A DNA stretch of 64,000 bases from Pannonibacter sp. SL95 (GCF_026672425.1 NZ_JAPPRC010000006.1:806001-870000), one strand, 5' to 3'; shown: positions 1 through 9,954, counted from the first letter of the stretch. Program-made: numbers and translations. Notes: generated from the letters alone by a model not told the origin.

Positions 1-767
1 AACTGCTGCTGCCAGTCATAGACATTGTCCCAGCTGCCATGGCCCATGTAGAGCGGCACGTGGTTCTCCGCCTTGCGCAAGGTCGCAGACTTCAGGAAGG
101 CGTCGTCCTTCGAGGCGCCGAACAGCAGCACACCCGACAGCTTGCGGGCCTGAGCCGGGTCCTTCAGCAAGTTCCAGCACAGAATGCTGCCCATCGAGCC
201 GCAGGCGACGAAGGTCTTGGCCCGCGGCGAGCGGGCCTGATAGGCGTCAATGATCGCGGCAACGTCTTCCGTGCCTTTGGCACCGAAGTCGGCAAAGCCT
301 GCGGAGATATAGAGGCCGTTGTTGCGCGACATCAGGTTCTTGATGCGGTTGAAGTTGCCGCCGAACGTGAGGTCGTTCATGCCCTGAAAGCGGTTGCCGC
401 CCTGACCGTGGACATAGATCACGATCATCGCCGCGCCGCCCTCGGTCTGACCGGCAGCCATGTATTTGACCGCACGGCCATTGGCCTTCAGCTCAAGGTC
501 TTCCTGGCTCGACGTCGGATGGAACGAGACGTAGTTGCCCCAGACCTCGCGCTCAGGCTCCTTGTCGCGCTGGTGCAGGTCGCGCGCCTTGATGTACTCG
601 ACGACTTCGTAGCTGCCGTCCTCATTGCTGGAGATGAGGCGGGGATAGCCGAACAAGTCGTCCTTGTAGGATGGCAGGCTCTGGGCCATGGCCGGGGCGG
701 CCAGCATGGCAAGCGCGGTCAGGCCAGCAAAGGCACTGCGCAGGCCGGCGGTAAGGTGAGATGACAT
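1..767 (-). CDS. Exported alpha/beta-hydrolase-like protein (C-terminus beyond edge)
   Basis: Only the first 255 or so residues are present because the gene runs leftward off the window. The ATG at 767 follows an AGGGA-type ribosome site. Residues 1-29 form a Sec signal peptide (hydrophobic core, ending A-P-A-M-A-Q), so the product is probably periplasmic. The mature part has an alpha/beta-hydrolase look: a VIYVHGQGGN turn, a nucleophile elbow ACGSMGS and a later HGSWDN motif. The elbow is C-x-S-x-G rather than the usual G-x-S-x-G. The catalytic acid and histidine cannot be fixed because the end is missing. The substrate is unknown; an esterase or a non-enzymatic member are both possible. Confidence 0.7.
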   Translation of the reverse strand, partial: MSSHLTAGLRSAFAGLTALAMLAAPAMAQSLPSYKDDLFGYPRLISSNEDGSYEVVEYIKARDLHQRDKEPEREVWGNYVSFHPTSSQEDLELKANGRAVKYMAAGQTEGGAAMIVIYVHGQGGNRFQGMNDLTFGGNFNRIKNLMSRNNGLYISAGFADFGAKGTEDVAAIIDAYQARSPRAKTFVACGSMGSILCWNLLKDPAQARKLSGVLLFGASKDDAFLKSATLRKAENHVPLYMGHGSWDNVYDWQQQ

Positions 768-1119
768 GAGAGTGTCCCTGTGAGCCTGATTCCGGCAACT
801 GCACCAGACATACCCAAGCCTGCGGAGGGGCGCAAACGGTCTGCTGTTCGTCGCGCTCCGGAAGGCAGTGTTGCCGCCTCGATGTCAGGTGTTAACGCCT
901 CAGGGAATGCCGTTTCGGCAGCCTGTGGAAAAACCCCTTGGAAACCCTGTCAGTTCTGCCGCCAGATTGCAGCATTTCGCCCGGGTCTTGCTCGCAAATT
1001 ATTACAGGTAAATGCAAAATGGCATCAGTTATCGATTTGTTAACCATGAACTATTGAAACTCTGAAGACGCGAAGCTGCCAGCAGAAGGCCACCGGCTTC
1101 CGATCTAGGAGACGCACCG
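768..1119. other. Intergenic region between hydrolase and parA-like gene
   Basis: No supported gene. This 352-bp divergent spacer should hold promoters for both neighbours. It contains TTAACCAT at 1040-1047, a sequence like the half-sites bound by the alphaproteobacterial cell-cycle regulator CtrA. The ribosome site TAGGAGA of the parA-like gene lies at the right end. Confidence 0.5.
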
Positions 1120-1824
1120 ATGCCCGTAATTTCCTTCGCAAACGCCAAAGGTGGTGCCGGCAAAACCACTGCGGCGCTGCTCCTGGCGACAGAAGTCGCC
1201 GAACGGGGGAAAACCGTCACCATCTTCGACGCCGATCCGCAGCGCTGGATTTCCAACTGGTCCGAGCTGCCTGGCCGTCATCCCAACATCATCGTGCAGA
1301 GCCAGCTGTCGCCGGCCACGATCACCGAACAGGTTCTGGAAGCTGCCCAGGAACGCGACTATGTCATCGTTGATCTGGAGGGTACGGAGAACCTGATGGT
1401 CGCCAATGCGATCTCGGTGTCCGACCTGGTCGTGGTCCCGATCCAGGGCTCGTCGATGGATGCAAGGGGCGGTGCCAAGATCCTGCGCCTGATCAGCAAA
1501 CTGGAAGAAATCGTCAAGCACGAGATCCGCCATTGCGTGGTCCTGACCCGCACCAATGCGGCCGTGACCACCCGGGCGCTCAAGGCCGTGCAGGATCATC
1601 TGGCGATCAGCGGCATCGATGTGCTGCTGACCCCGATCATCGAGCGCGCAGCCTATCGCGACATGTTCGAATTCGGCGGCGGACTGGCCAACCTGGATCC
1701 GCGCACCGTGACCAATCTGGACAAGGCGCGCGAGAACGCGGCGATGTTTGCAGCTGAAGTGCTGGAGCGGGCGCAGGTGCGTCAGGCACGGCGCTGGTAC
1801 GACTGGTTCAAGAAGGCGTCCTGA
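1120..1824 (+). CDS. Orphan ParA/MinD-family ATPase (VirC1-like)
   Basis: 234 residues. The deviant Walker A KGGAGKTT sits at residues 10-17 and is followed by FDADPQR, the ParA Walker A' region. These place it in the ParA/Soj superfamily of P-loop ATPases that position DNA or protein cargo. Its size and the opening ISFANAKGGAGKTT resemble VirC1-type or orphan ParA proteins more than full chromosomal ParA. No ParB gene or parS-like site cluster is nearby, so a partition role for a replicon is unlikely. The start is supported by TAGGAGA a few bases upstream. A G+C-rich hairpin follows the stop. The cargo is unknown. Confidence 0.85.
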   Translation: MPVISFANAKGGAGKTTAALLLATEVAERGKTVTIFDADPQRWISNWSELPGRHPNIIVQSQLSPATITEQVLEAAQERDYVIVDLEGTENLMVANAISVSDLVVVPIQGSSMDARGGAKILRLISKLEEIVKHEIRHCVVLTRTNAAVTTRALKAVQDHLAISGIDVLLTPIIERAAYRDMFEFGGGLANLDPRTVTNLDKARENAAMFAAEVLERAQVRQARRWYDWFKKAS

Positions 1825-1847
1825 ACCGGATCGTCATGGAATGAAAA

Positions 1848-1886
1848 CGAGGCCCGGCCGGGGCAGGCCGGGCCTCGCTTCGTTTC
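1848..1886 (+). terminator. Hairpin after parA-like gene
   Basis: GAGGCCCGGCC (1849-1859) pairs perfectly with GGCCGGGCCTC (1866-1876) around a 6-nt loop, followed by a moderately T-rich stretch. It lies between convergent genes and may serve both. Confidence 0.6.
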
Positions 1887-1930
1887 GTCGGACCCCACGG
1901 GGCGTGTCGCATGGACTGCGGGTAGGGACA

Positions 1931-2563
1931 TCAGTCCATGCGGCGGGCGACGACGAAATTGCGCGGTGGTTTCTTCGGGAAGTTTCCGGCCTCCAGAATG
2001 TGGAATCCGTGCGACCGGATCCGCTCCTGCAGCGTTTTCTGCGACAGGAACAGGACATGCGGGGCCTTGCCCATCCGCTTCATCAGCCCGAAGACGGGCT
2101 TGAGCAGAAGGAAGGGCGAGTCGGCCAGACAGACGGTCTTCGAGATGAAGAGACCTCCCGGACGAACCCGATCGGCGATGGCGGCCAGCGCCTGGTCGAG
2201 ATCCCGGACCAGATGCAGGACGTTGAAGGCTGTCACCGCATCAAAGGATCCGGTGGGCAATGTCCCGGGTGACAGCGGCGCGATCTCGAAGCTGACATTG
2301 CGCGGCGCATCGGGCGCATTCAGCTTGGCGCGCGCAATGCCGATCATGGCCGACGACACGTCTGTTCCAACAATTTTCCCGGTCGAGGATGCCAGCTCCA
2401 ATGCGGTTGATCCCGTGCCGCATCCAACCTCGAGCACGCTGCAGTGCGAGGTCAGATAGCTGCGGGTGCGTTCCAGCGTGTACTCGTAGGACGCCATGTC
2501 CTTGATCGGGTCACGGGCGTATTTCTCGGCGATCTGATCCCAGAACGCTGCGTCCCTGTGCAT
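1931..2563 (-). CDS. Class I SAM-dependent methyltransferase
   Basis: 210 residues. Motif I VLEVGCGTGST at about residues 44-54 and the later VTAFNVLHL / VRPGGLF segments identify a small Rossmann-fold methyltransferase of the UbiE/Coq5-like (Methyltransf_11/25) type. The substrate cannot be read from the sequence. The ATG at 2563 has AAGGAAG upstream. The gene is divergent from a LysR regulator 82 bp away, so it is a plausible target of that regulator. Confidence 0.85.
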   Translation of the reverse strand: MHRDAAFWDQIAEKYARDPIKDMASYEYTLERTRSYLTSHCSVLEVGCGTGSTALELASSTGKIVGTDVSSAMIGIARAKLNAPDAPRNVSFEIAPLSPGTLPTGSFDAVTAFNVLHLVRDLDQALAAIADRVRPGGLFISKTVCLADSPFLLLKPVFGLMKRMGKAPHVLFLSQKTLQERIRSHGFHILEAGNFPKKPPRNFVVARRMD

Positions 2564-2645
2564 GCGTCTTCCTTGCGGTCATTGCTTGGCTCTTCAGTAC
2601 CGTTATGCAAAAAATTTTGGAATTGCGTAATCTCGTAGAGATGAT
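2564..2645. promoter_or_regulatory. Divergent promoter/operator region, methyltransferase-LysR
   Basis: An AT-rich spacer between divergent genes, the usual place for LysR binding. ATGCAAAAA occurs at 2605 and again at 2646, where it overlaps the regulator start codon, and TTGCGTAAT lies between them. No single box is assigned with certainty. Confidence 0.4.
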
Positions 2646-3551
2646 ATGCAAAAATGCATGAATTGGACCAAGCTCGCTTTTGACTGGAACCAGGCCCGCG
2701 CACTTGTCGCCGTTGCCGATCTCGGCTCGTTGTCGGCGGCAGGACGGGCGCTGGGCCTCACGCAGCCGACCGTGGGACGGCAGATTGCAGCTCTGGAAGA
2801 GGAGTTGGGGCTGGTCCTGGTGGAACGGACCCGGCGCGCGCTGGTGCTGACCGATGCCGGACGGCAGGTTGCCGATGCTGCGCGATCCATGGCGGAGGCC
2901 GGGCTGCGCCTCAGTCTGGTCGCCTCAGGTCAGGCGCAGGACGTCACGGGCACTGTGAGCATCTCGGCGACTGACATGTATGCGCACTATGCCTTGCCGG
3001 GGATCCTGCGGCATCTCCACGCCATCGCACCTGGCCTGGAGATCGAGGTGATTGCCTCAGACGAGATCAGCGACCTCAAGCAACGCGAGGCGGATATCGC
3101 CGTCCGGCATGTCCGGCCCGCCGACGGTGAATTGATCGGACGCCTCGTCAGAGAAGTGACGGCGCATCTTTATGCTGCAAGCAGCTATCTCGATATCCAT
3201 GGTCGTCCGGAATCCGTTGCCGATCTTGCGGGACAGAGCTTCGTTGCCTTCGGCAACAAGGCCGAGATGGTTCGGTATCTGCAGATGTTCGGCATCAACG
3301 CGAGCGAGCGTGACATTCGGTTCAGTTCGGCGAACGGGACAGTGGCCTGGGAGGGCGTGCGCAAGGGGCTCGGCTACTGCTTCATGGCCATGGACTTCGT
3401 CCGTTTTGCGCCAGAAGTCGAGGTGGTTCTGCCGGATGTGATCGATGTGAAGTTCCCGATCTGGCTGGTCACGCACCGCGAGCTGCACACCAGCCCGCGC
3501 ATCCGGCTTGTCTATGACGTGCTGGCAAAGGCGCTGGCGGTCAGGCCCTGA
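2646..3551 (+). CDS. LysR-family transcriptional regulator
   Basis: 301 residues, the normal family length. The N-terminal winged helix-turn-helix spans about residues 13-72, with the hallmark run SLSAAGRALGLTQPTVGRQI and ALEEELG after it. The remainder is a periplasmic-binding-protein-like effector domain. LysR proteins are usually autoregulated and control a divergent gene, here the methyltransferase. Two in-frame ATGs (2646 and 2658) are possible starts and the upstream ribosome site is weak (TAGAGA), so the N-terminus is uncertain by four residues. The gene ends 12 bp from the convergent DUF2585 gene. Confidence 0.9.
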   Translation: MQKCMNWTKLAFDWNQARALVAVADLGSLSAAGRALGLTQPTVGRQIAALEEELGLVLVERTRRALVLTDAGRQVADAARSMAEAGLRLSLVASGQAQDVTGTVSISATDMYAHYALPGILRHLHAIAPGLEIEVIASDEISDLKQREADIAVRHVRPADGELIGRLVREVTAHLYAASSYLDIHGRPESVADLAGQSFVAFGNKAEMVRYLQMFGINASERDIRFSSANGTVAWEGVRKGLGYCFMAMDFVRFAPEVEVVLPDVIDVKFPIWLVTHRELHTSPRIRLVYDVLAKALAVRP

Positions 3552-3563
3552 GGCCCTCTCCGA

Positions 3564-4130
3564 TCAGCCGCCGGATTGCCACGCCTTGATCGCCTCGAGC
3601 GGGTACAGCAGCATGATGACGTTGAGCGTGAGGTTGTCCCGGATCACCCAGAGGGCCGCGAGTTCGAAGACAATTGCGACAGCCACCGTCACCCACACGG
3701 GCATGCGGGCCGCGAATGCAAAGCCGGCCAGCATCCAGAGGATATCGGCGACGGAATTGATCACGCTGTCGCCGGTGTAGCCGACGGCAAACGTGGCCTC
3801 ACGGTAGCGGTCGATGATCCAGGGGCTGTTCTCGACAATCTCCCAGGCAGCTTCGATGATGATCGCAAGCAGAGCTCGCTCGCCCACGGACCGGGAACGC
3901 AGCACAAGCCACAGGAAGCCGTAGAACAGCATGCCGTGGATGATGTGGGAGGGCGTGTACCAGTCGGCCAGATGCTGGGAGCTGCCCGAGACATCGGATG
4001 CAGGTGTCCAGAACCTGATCTCCCCGCATTCGCAGATCGGGATCCGGCCCATGCCAAGCAGAATGGCCGCAGTGAGGGCAATCAGACCAAGGCCAGTGAG
4101 CCAGACAAGACGTTGGGACAAAAGACGCAC
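3564..4130 (-). CDS. DUF2585 (UPF0314) membrane protein
   Basis: About 188 residues. It has a hydrophobic first segment, then a conserved CxCGEIRFW stretch, then ADWYTPSHIIHG followed by several further hydrophobic segments, and WEIVENSPWIIDRYR. These are hallmarks of the DUF2585/UPF0314 inner-membrane family found in Hyphomicrobiales, whose function is not established. No ATG begins the reading frame. GTG at 4130 is the best start and TTG at 4133 is the alternative, and neither has a clear ribosome site. The gene is convergent with the LysR gene. Confidence 0.8.
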   Translation of the reverse strand: MRLLSQRLVWLTGLGLIALTAAILLGMGRIPICECGEIRFWTPASDVSGSSQHLADWYTPSHIIHGMLFYGFLWLVLRSRSVGERALLAIIIEAAWEIVENSPWIIDRYREATFAVGYTGDSVINSVADILWMLAGFAFAARMPVWVTVAVAIVFELAALWVIRDNLTLNVIMLLYPLEAIKAWQSGG

Positions 4131-4365
4131 CAATCATACGAGAGGGAGGCAGGATTGATGAGCTTGGGCCAGACCGCAGCCTCTGGCAAGGCAGTCCGGC
4201 CCATCAACCACATCTGCGTTCGGGTAAAACAGTGCTGGCAAATCGGCGAGTTCCTGACTATTTCCTTGCGCCAGACCCGAACCTGACGATACGGCCCAGG
4301 CTGCGCGCCCGGCACATCCCTTGCCGGACATGCGAACAGGCGGCCTTGCCCCAAGGAGTTCCACA

Positions 4366-5964
4366 ATGACCACGGCCGCTGCGCCCTATCTCGCGCGCCG
4401 AACCTTTGCGATCATCTCGCATCCGGACGCCGGCAAGACCACGCTGACCGAAAAGCTGCTGCTGTCGGGCGGCGCCATTCGTGCCGCAGGACAGGTGCGC
4501 GCGCGCGGTGAACGCCGCCGGGCGCGGTCGGACTGGATGAAGATCGAGCAGGAACGCGGGATCTCGGTGTCGTCCTCGGTGATGACCTTTGAGCGCCGTG
4601 GCATCATCTACAATCTGCTCGATACGCCGGGCCACGAAGATTTCTCGGAAGATACCTACCGCACCCTGACGGCGGTGGACGCGGCGATCATGGTGATCGA
4701 TGCGGCCAAGGGCATCGAAACCCAGACGCGCAAGCTGTTCGAGGTCTGCCGCCTGCGCGACATTCCGATCATCACCTTCGTCAACAAGATCGACCGTGAA
4801 GGCCGGCATGCGCTGGAGATCCTCGACGAGATCCAGGAGGCGCTGGCTCTTGACGTCTCGCCGATGACCTGGCCGGTCGGCATGGGCTCCGACTTCTTCG
4901 GTGTCTATGACTGGAAAAAGCAGCTGTTCTGCACGTCGAACGGCGAGCGCGGCGGACCCTACACCCAGGCCAAGCCGGTCAGCGGGCTCGACGACCCGAT
5001 CCTCGTCGACACCGTCTTCGATCGTGTTCTGGCGGAACTTGCCGAAAATGCCGAGCTTGGCGAGGCCGGATACGCCGCGTTCGATCGCGAAAGCTTCCTT
5101 GAAGGGCATCTGACGCCCGTGTTCTTCGGGTCCGCACTGCGCGACTATGGCGTTGAGGATCTGCTCGACTTCATCGCCGAGTATGCCCCGGCACCGCATT
5201 CCCAACCGGCAACCGGTGGCCGCGTGATTGCGCCGGACGAGCCCGATGTGACCGGCTTCGTGTTCAAGGTGCAGGCGAACATGGACCCCAAGCACCGCGA
5301 CCGCATTGCGTTCGTGCGCCTGTGCTCGGGCACCTTCAAGCGCGGGATGCGGCTGAAGCATGTGCGCGCCGGAAAATCGATCGCGGTGTCTGCCCCGATC
5401 TTCTTCTTCGCTGAGGAACGCGAGATTGCCGAGGAAGCCTATCCGGGCGACGTGATCGGCGTGCCGAACCACGGCCAGCTTCGTGTGGGTGACACGCTGA
5501 CTGAGGGCGAGGAAATCCACGTCACCGGGCTGCCCGCCTTTGCGCCGGAAGTTCTGCGCCGCGTTCGTCTGTCCGATACGATGCGTGTGAAGCAGATGCG
5601 CCAGGGTCTTGAGGATCTCGCAGAGGAAGGCCTTGTCCAGATCTTCAAGCCGGATCTGGGGTCGAACTGGATCGTTGGTGTCGTCGGCATGCTGCAGCTG
5701 GACGTGGTCATCGACCGGCTCAAGAACGAATACACGACAGAGATCGGTTTCGAGACCGTTCCCTACACCACCGCACGCTGGATCGAATCCGCTGATCCCT
5801 TGAAGCTGCAGAAGTTCATCGAGGCCAACCGCATGAGTGTGGCCCTCGACCGCGACGACAAACCGGTCTTCCTGTTCAAGAGCAACTGGGAAGTGAACTA
5901 CGTCGGCGAAAAGAACCCGGACATCGGTTTCCGAGAAACCCGGGAAATCGTGCACACGCATTGA
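4366..5964 (+). CDS. prfC: Peptide chain release factor 3
   Basis: 532 residues, close to the usual 527-530. RF3 is the GTPase that removes RF1/RF2 from the ribosome after peptide release. The G domain shows the P-loop HPDAGKTT near residue 18, DTPGHEDF, and the specificity loop NKIDRE. The downstream domains match RF3, including GSNWIVGVVGMLQLDV. ATG 4366 is chosen over the longer TTG frame at 4321 because CAAGGAG lies just upstream of it and because homologues begin close to the RRTFAIISHPDAGKTT segment. The gene is monocistronic, with a terminator after the stop. Confidence 0.96.
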   Translation: MTTAAAPYLARRTFAIISHPDAGKTTLTEKLLLSGGAIRAAGQVRARGERRRARSDWMKIEQERGISVSSSVMTFERRGIIYNLLDTPGHEDFSEDTYRTLTAVDAAIMVIDAAKGIETQTRKLFEVCRLRDIPIITFVNKIDREGRHALEILDEIQEALALDVSPMTWPVGMGSDFFGVYDWKKQLFCTSNGERGGPYTQAKPVSGLDDPILVDTVFDRVLAELAENAELGEAGYAAFDRESFLEGHLTPVFFGSALRDYGVEDLLDFIAEYAPAPHSQPATGGRVIAPDEPDVTGFVFKVQANMDPKHRDRIAFVRLCSGTFKRGMRLKHVRAGKSIAVSAPIFFFAEEREIAEEAYPGDVIGVPNHGQLRVGDTLTEGEEIHVTGLPAFAPEVLRRVRLSDTMRVKQMRQGLEDLAEEGLVQIFKPDLGSNWIVGVVGMLQLDVVIDRLKNEYTTEIGFETVPYTTARWIESADPLKLQKFIEANRMSVALDRDDKPVFLFKSNWEVNYVGEKNPDIGFRETREIVHTH

Positions 5965-5993
5965 TACCAGTTGGCTAGACCTGCGCCGCAAGG

Positions 5994-6024
5994 TGGCCGC
6001 GACCCCGTGTTGCGGCCATTTTTA
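5994..6024 (+). terminator. Rho-independent terminator of prfC
   Basis: TGGCCGC (5994-6000) pairs with GCGGCCA (6012-6018) across an 11-nt loop and is followed directly by TTTTTA. Confidence 0.75.
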
Positions 6025-6202
6025 TTTAAAACCATTGTTCTTTCTCGCAGGGTTATTTTCGAAGGCAACAGAAAGAGGCGGGATTCGATAAAGTATGTTT
6101 GCTAAATAAATCATTTGATAACCATGTTGCTTAAGGATTGACCTCGGGTTGTGCATCTTTTGCGCCTTTGCATCAGGCACATGCATCATTCCGGGGGGCC
6201 TG

Positions 6203-7891
6203 ATGAACATGTCTATTGGCAGGAAACTTCTCGCGAGCTTCGCGCTGATTGTAAGCGTTGTCTTCGGAGCAGGGCTCATCACGCATAACGCAGTCTCCAA
6301 TCTCGGACAGAGCGGGCTCGAGCTCGGCGAGCGCCTTGCGCCGCTCAGCGATGCTGCGATGGAAATCAAGCTGACGGCGACGCATGCGCATCTGCTGTTC
6401 GAGGAGATCATGTCCGGTGACGAAGGCGAGGACATCAATCTGGTCTGGGAACTGATCGCCGAGAGCCGCTTCTATGCCAACGCGATTTTGTCGGGCGGCA
6501 CCAATGATGAAGGCACATTCTATCCGACAAAGTCGGAGCCCGTCCGGCAGTCGATTGCCAAGGTTTTGAAGGGGCTTGAGATCTTCGAGCAGGTTGCGCG
6601 TGACCGGCACCAGAACATTGGCAAGGACGTCGCCGGAACGGATGCGGATGAGCGGTTTGATCAGGCCTTCGAGACCTTGATTGCGGAGGCCGACAAGGCA
6701 GAGGAGCAGGTCCATGATTATATGGATGCTGCCAATGACCATGTCCGCGCGCTGACCGACAACGCTGGGCTGATCCAGATGGTCTCTGTCGGTGTGACGA
6801 TGATTGTCGCTGTTCTGGCCTGGTTTTATCTGAACGGTCGGGTCGGCCTGCGCGCTGCTGCGCTGGCGCGAACCGCAGAGGGGCTCGCATCCGGGAACGT
6901 TGATACACCAGTGCCGTCCTGGACCAGCACGGATGAACTTGGCCAGCTGCGCGACGCACTGGATGGCTTTCGCGTTGCCCTCAACCAACAACGGGCGCTG
7001 GCAGAGCAGGTGCGGGAACGAGAGCAGGCATCGCAGCGCGAAAAAACCGAGATGATGCACACGCTGGCGCAGCAGTTCCGAACCAGCACCGAGCAGTATT
7101 TTGTGGCCCTGGCCGACGCGTCGCGCCTGCTTGGCGATGATGTAACGGCGATGGACCGGTCCTCGCGCCACAACGCCGACACGGTCACCAGAACGGCGGA
7201 CGCGGCGTCGGAAGCATCCAGCAATGTCGAAGCGGTCGCCGCTGCCTCGGAAGAACTGTCTGCCTCTATTGCCGAAATCAGTCGACAGGTGGCAACCACG
7301 GCCCAGGTTGTCGACACGGCGACCAACCAGGCCGAAGCGACCAATGCCAAGATCGAAAGTCTCGCAGCAACTGCCGGCAAGATCGGTCAGGTCGTAACGC
7401 TGATCCAGGAAATCGCCGAACAGACAAATCTTCTGGCACTGAATGCCACCATCGAGGCGGCACGGGCCGGCGAGATGGGCAAGGGTTTTGCGGTGGTGGC
7501 CTCCGAGGTCAAGCAGCTGGCGAGCCAGACCGCAAAGGCGACTGACGAAATCGCAAAGCAGATTTCGGCGATCCAGGCATCAACCGGCGAGGCCGTCGGT
7601 GCGATCGAAGCGATCACGCGCACGATGCGCGAGATTGACGAGCACACCTCTTCCATCACCCGGTCCGTCGAGCAGCAGGGAGCTGCAACGGGTGAGATCG
7701 CCAGCAATGCTCAGGTGACATCCAGCAGAACCTCGCAGATGGCGCAGGATATGGCCAAGATGCGCAGCAGCGCCGCCGAGGCCAGCCAGACGACGGATCG
7801 CTTGCGGGCATCGTCCCGGGCCGTGGCGGATCAGAGCGCGGCGCTGCGTTCAGCCGTCGATGGCTTCCTGAAGCAGCTGGCCGCCGCCTGA
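6203..7891 (+). CDS. Methyl-accepting chemotaxis protein
   Basis: About 562 residues. A first membrane helix lies at about residues 9-30, then a helical periplasmic sensor of about 165 residues, a second membrane helix ([18 protein letters not shown]), a HAMP domain and a long cytoplasmic coiled coil. The coil carries the hairpin tip [21 protein letters not shown], the binding site for CheA/CheW. The ligand is unknown. The start is ATG 6203 (next ATG 6209), with GGGGGG just upstream; the longer frame from 6149 has no ribosome site. No che genes are nearby. The C-terminus (FLKQLAAA) resembles that of the other chemoreceptors here. Confidence 0.93.
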   Translation: MNMSIGRKLLASFALIVSVVFGAGLITHNAVSNLGQSGLELGERLAPLSDAAMEIKLTATHAHLLFEEIMSGDEGEDINLVWELIAESRFYANAILSGGTNDEGTFYPTKSEPVRQSIAKVLKGLEIFEQVARDRHQNIGKDVAGTDADERFDQAFETLIAEADKAEEQVHDYMDAANDHVRALTDNAGLIQMVSVGVTMIVAVLAWFYLNGRVGLRAAALARTAEGLASGNVDTPVPSWTSTDELGQLRDALDGFRVALNQQRALAEQVREREQASQREKTEMMHTLAQQFRTSTEQYFVALADASRLLGDDVTAMDRSSRHNADTVTRTADAASEASSNVEAVAAASEELSASIAEISRQVATTAQVVDTATNQAEATNAKIESLAATAGKIGQVVTLIQEIAEQTNLLALNATIEAARAGEMGKGFAVVASEVKQLASQTAKATDEIAKQISAIQASTGEAVGAIEAITRTMREIDEHTSSITRSVEQQGAATGEIASNAQVTSSRTSQMAQDMAKMRSSAAEASQTTDRLRASSRAVADQSAALRSAVDGFLKQLAAA

Positions 7892-7966
7892 GGGCCAGCA
7901 CTCGCCCTGCCGGCCTGACATTTGCCGCAAAGCGGCTTAATGTCGGGCGCGACAGGGGGAAACGGA

Positions 7967-9310
7967 ATGTTCGACCAGATCTACCAGCGCCGGCTCAAGG
8001 CGGATATCGAGACGTGGATCGAACGCGGGTGGGTCAGTCGCGAGGCGGCCGGCCACATCCTGACTGACGTTCAGAACGGCGATGGCCGCAGCCGGTTGCC
8101 ACTGGCCCTCGCAGCTGTCGGGGTCATCTGCGTTGCTCTGGCGATTGCTGCGTTTATCGCCGCCAACTGGGACGAGATCCCGCGCGTGGTCCGGCTGACC
8201 GGCATTGCTCTCACCGTGATCGCGGCCAATGTGTTTGCTGCCCGCGCCGCAGCCAAAGGGCGCTCGGGCATCGCGGATCTCGCGACGGCCTTTGCCGCCC
8301 TCGTCTTTATTGGCGGGCTGTCTCTCGTTGGTCAGATCTTTCACCTGCCGCAGGACTGGACGGGCGGAGCATTGCTGATCACCTTCGGCTGCCTCGGTGC
8401 GGCCTGGCTTGGCCAGTCGCGCCTGACGTTGGCGCTGGCCGCCACCTCGGCCATCACCTGGCAAATCCTCGCCGCTGAAGCACATCCACCGCTTGGATTT
8501 GCTGAAGGCGTGCTCAGCGTGGTGCTGATCCTGGCCATCGGTGCGCATGCGGTTGTCTTTCCGGCCCGGCTGTCGCGCTGGGGTGTCATCTTGCTTGCCT
8601 ATGTCGTTTTCGGCCGCTGGCTGCTGCTGGCAGCCGAGCAGGGGGCCCGGGAAGAGGGCGTCGTCGCGCTCGGTCTGTCTGTTCTGCCGGCGGCGGTCAT
8701 CCTGGTCAGCACGGCCATCAGCAGGCTCCGCCTTGAAGGCAGCGCCGCGCGCTGGCGCGACGGCGGGCTGTTGCTGCTGGCGCGCTCGGCCGCGGAGGCC
8801 TCGCTGCTGGTTCTTCTCAGCGTGCTCATCATTGCGCTGGTGTTCGCTCTCGACGGTGCAAACCCGCTACCGGCCTCTGCCTATCTGGTCCTGCCGGTCG
8901 TGGTGGCCCTGACGGCGATGGTCGCCGGCGCCGTCCTGCTGTTGCTCAACACCGGACGAGATCTTGCCAGCACTCTTGTGCTTGCGGCCGTGCTGGCGTC
9001 GGTCGCCAGCGTGATGATGGTCGTGTCCGTACCACATCTGGTGATCCTGATTTCGGCGCTGGGCCTGGCGGCGAGCATCGGCGTGGCCATGGCCGGCGTC
9101 GTGTCGCATCAGGGCTTCTGGACCCTGTCAGGCCACGGTGCCTTCACCGTTCTGGCACTGTGGCTGCTGTCAGAGACCATTGGCAGCTTGCTGGGGCAGG
9201 CGGTGTTCTTCCTTGTGGCCGGGCTGGTTCTGATCGCAATGGCACTCATCACCGCCCGCAGTCTCAAGGCAGCATCACGGCGCGAAGAGCTGAAGGCAGG
9301 TGCGGCATGA
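7967..9310 (+). CDS. DUF2157 multi-spanning membrane protein
   Basis: 447 residues. The N-terminus (FDQIYQRRLKADIETWIERGW, about residues 2-22) followed by many hydrophobic helices is typical of DUF2157 proteins, a bacterial membrane family of unknown function. ATG 7967 is preferred over an in-frame TTG at 7922 because AGGGGGA precedes it by about seven bases. The stop overlaps the start of the next gene (ATGA), so the two products are probably translated together and may act together. Confidence 0.85.
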   Translation: MFDQIYQRRLKADIETWIERGWVSREAAGHILTDVQNGDGRSRLPLALAAVGVICVALAIAAFIAANWDEIPRVVRLTGIALTVIAANVFAARAAAKGRSGIADLATAFAALVFIGGLSLVGQIFHLPQDWTGGALLITFGCLGAAWLGQSRLTLALAATSAITWQILAAEAHPPLGFAEGVLSVVLILAIGAHAVVFPARLSRWGVILLAYVVFGRWLLLAAEQGAREEGVVALGLSVLPAAVILVSTAISRLRLEGSAARWRDGGLLLLARSAAEASLLVLLSVLIIALVFALDGANPLPASAYLVLPVVVALTAMVAGAVLLLLNTGRDLASTLVLAAVLASVASVMMVVSVPHLVILISALGLAASIGVAMAGVVSHQGFWTLSGHGAFTVLALWLLSETIGSLLGQAVFFLVAGLVLIAMALITARSLKAASRREELKAGAA

Positions 9311-9894
9311 GCGCGACTGAAACGATGGCGGACGGCGGAGAGCGCAAGCCGCAGTCCACGGTTTATCTGCGCTGGGGCGTGATCATCCTGCTGCAGTTGG
9401 GGCTGATCGCGCTGCCGCTCGTCGAACGGCTGCGCGTCCATCTTCTTGGCCAGGAAGTGCGGCTCGAAGTGCGCCCCGTCGATCCGCGAGATCTCCTTCG
9501 CGGCGACTATGTCATCATCAACCTGGCAATCGCGCGACTTGATGCTGCCTTGCCGGGTCTCGAGCGCGTGATCAAGGCCGGAGATCCGGTCTATGTCGAG
9601 CTGGCGGCTGACAGCGCCGGTGTGTTTCAGCCGGTTGCCGTTCATACGGCGCCCGAAGCGGCCAAAGGCCCCGTCATCGCCGGAACGGCCCAGTCGTCGC
9701 ATTCCGCCGGTGCAACGCTTCAGGTCGACTACGGCATCGATGCCTTTTTCGTTCCCGAAGGGGAGGGGCGGGCGATCGAAACCACCGCGCCGGAGCGCAT
9801 CAATCTGGTCATCTCCCTCGACAAGAGCGGCCGCTCGGCCCCCTTGCGGCTGCTTGTGGATGGGCGCGAGATCCTGAGCGATGCAGGCTTTTGA
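9307..9894 (+). CDS. GDYXXLXY-domain membrane-anchored protein
   Basis: 195 residues. One N-terminal membrane helix (WGVIILLQLGLIALPLV, about residues 24-40) precedes a periplasmic domain with the signature RDLLRGDYVIINLAI (the GDYXXLXY motif). The family is commonly found beside DUF2157 genes, as here, where the ATG overlaps the preceding stop by four bases. The function is not established. A role in a membrane complex with the DUF2157 product is inferred from gene pairing only. Confidence 0.85.
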   Translation: MSATETMADGGERKPQSTVYLRWGVIILLQLGLIALPLVERLRVHLLGQEVRLEVRPVDPRDLLRGDYVIINLAIARLDAALPGLERVIKAGDPVYVELAADSAGVFQPVAVHTAPEAAKGPVIAGTAQSSHSAGATLQVDYGIDAFFVPEGEGRAIETTAPERINLVISLDKSGRSAPLRLLVDGREILSDAGF

Positions 9895-9954
9895 CCCGGC
9901 CGCCCCGGGACTGTATGAGGGGCGCCTGACCCTTGACCCGAGAGACTTGCCTTT

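Noticed and set aside
4258-5991. A 577-codon antisense frame opposite prfC
   Set aside because: The prfC frame has full GTPase motifs; the antisense product has none.
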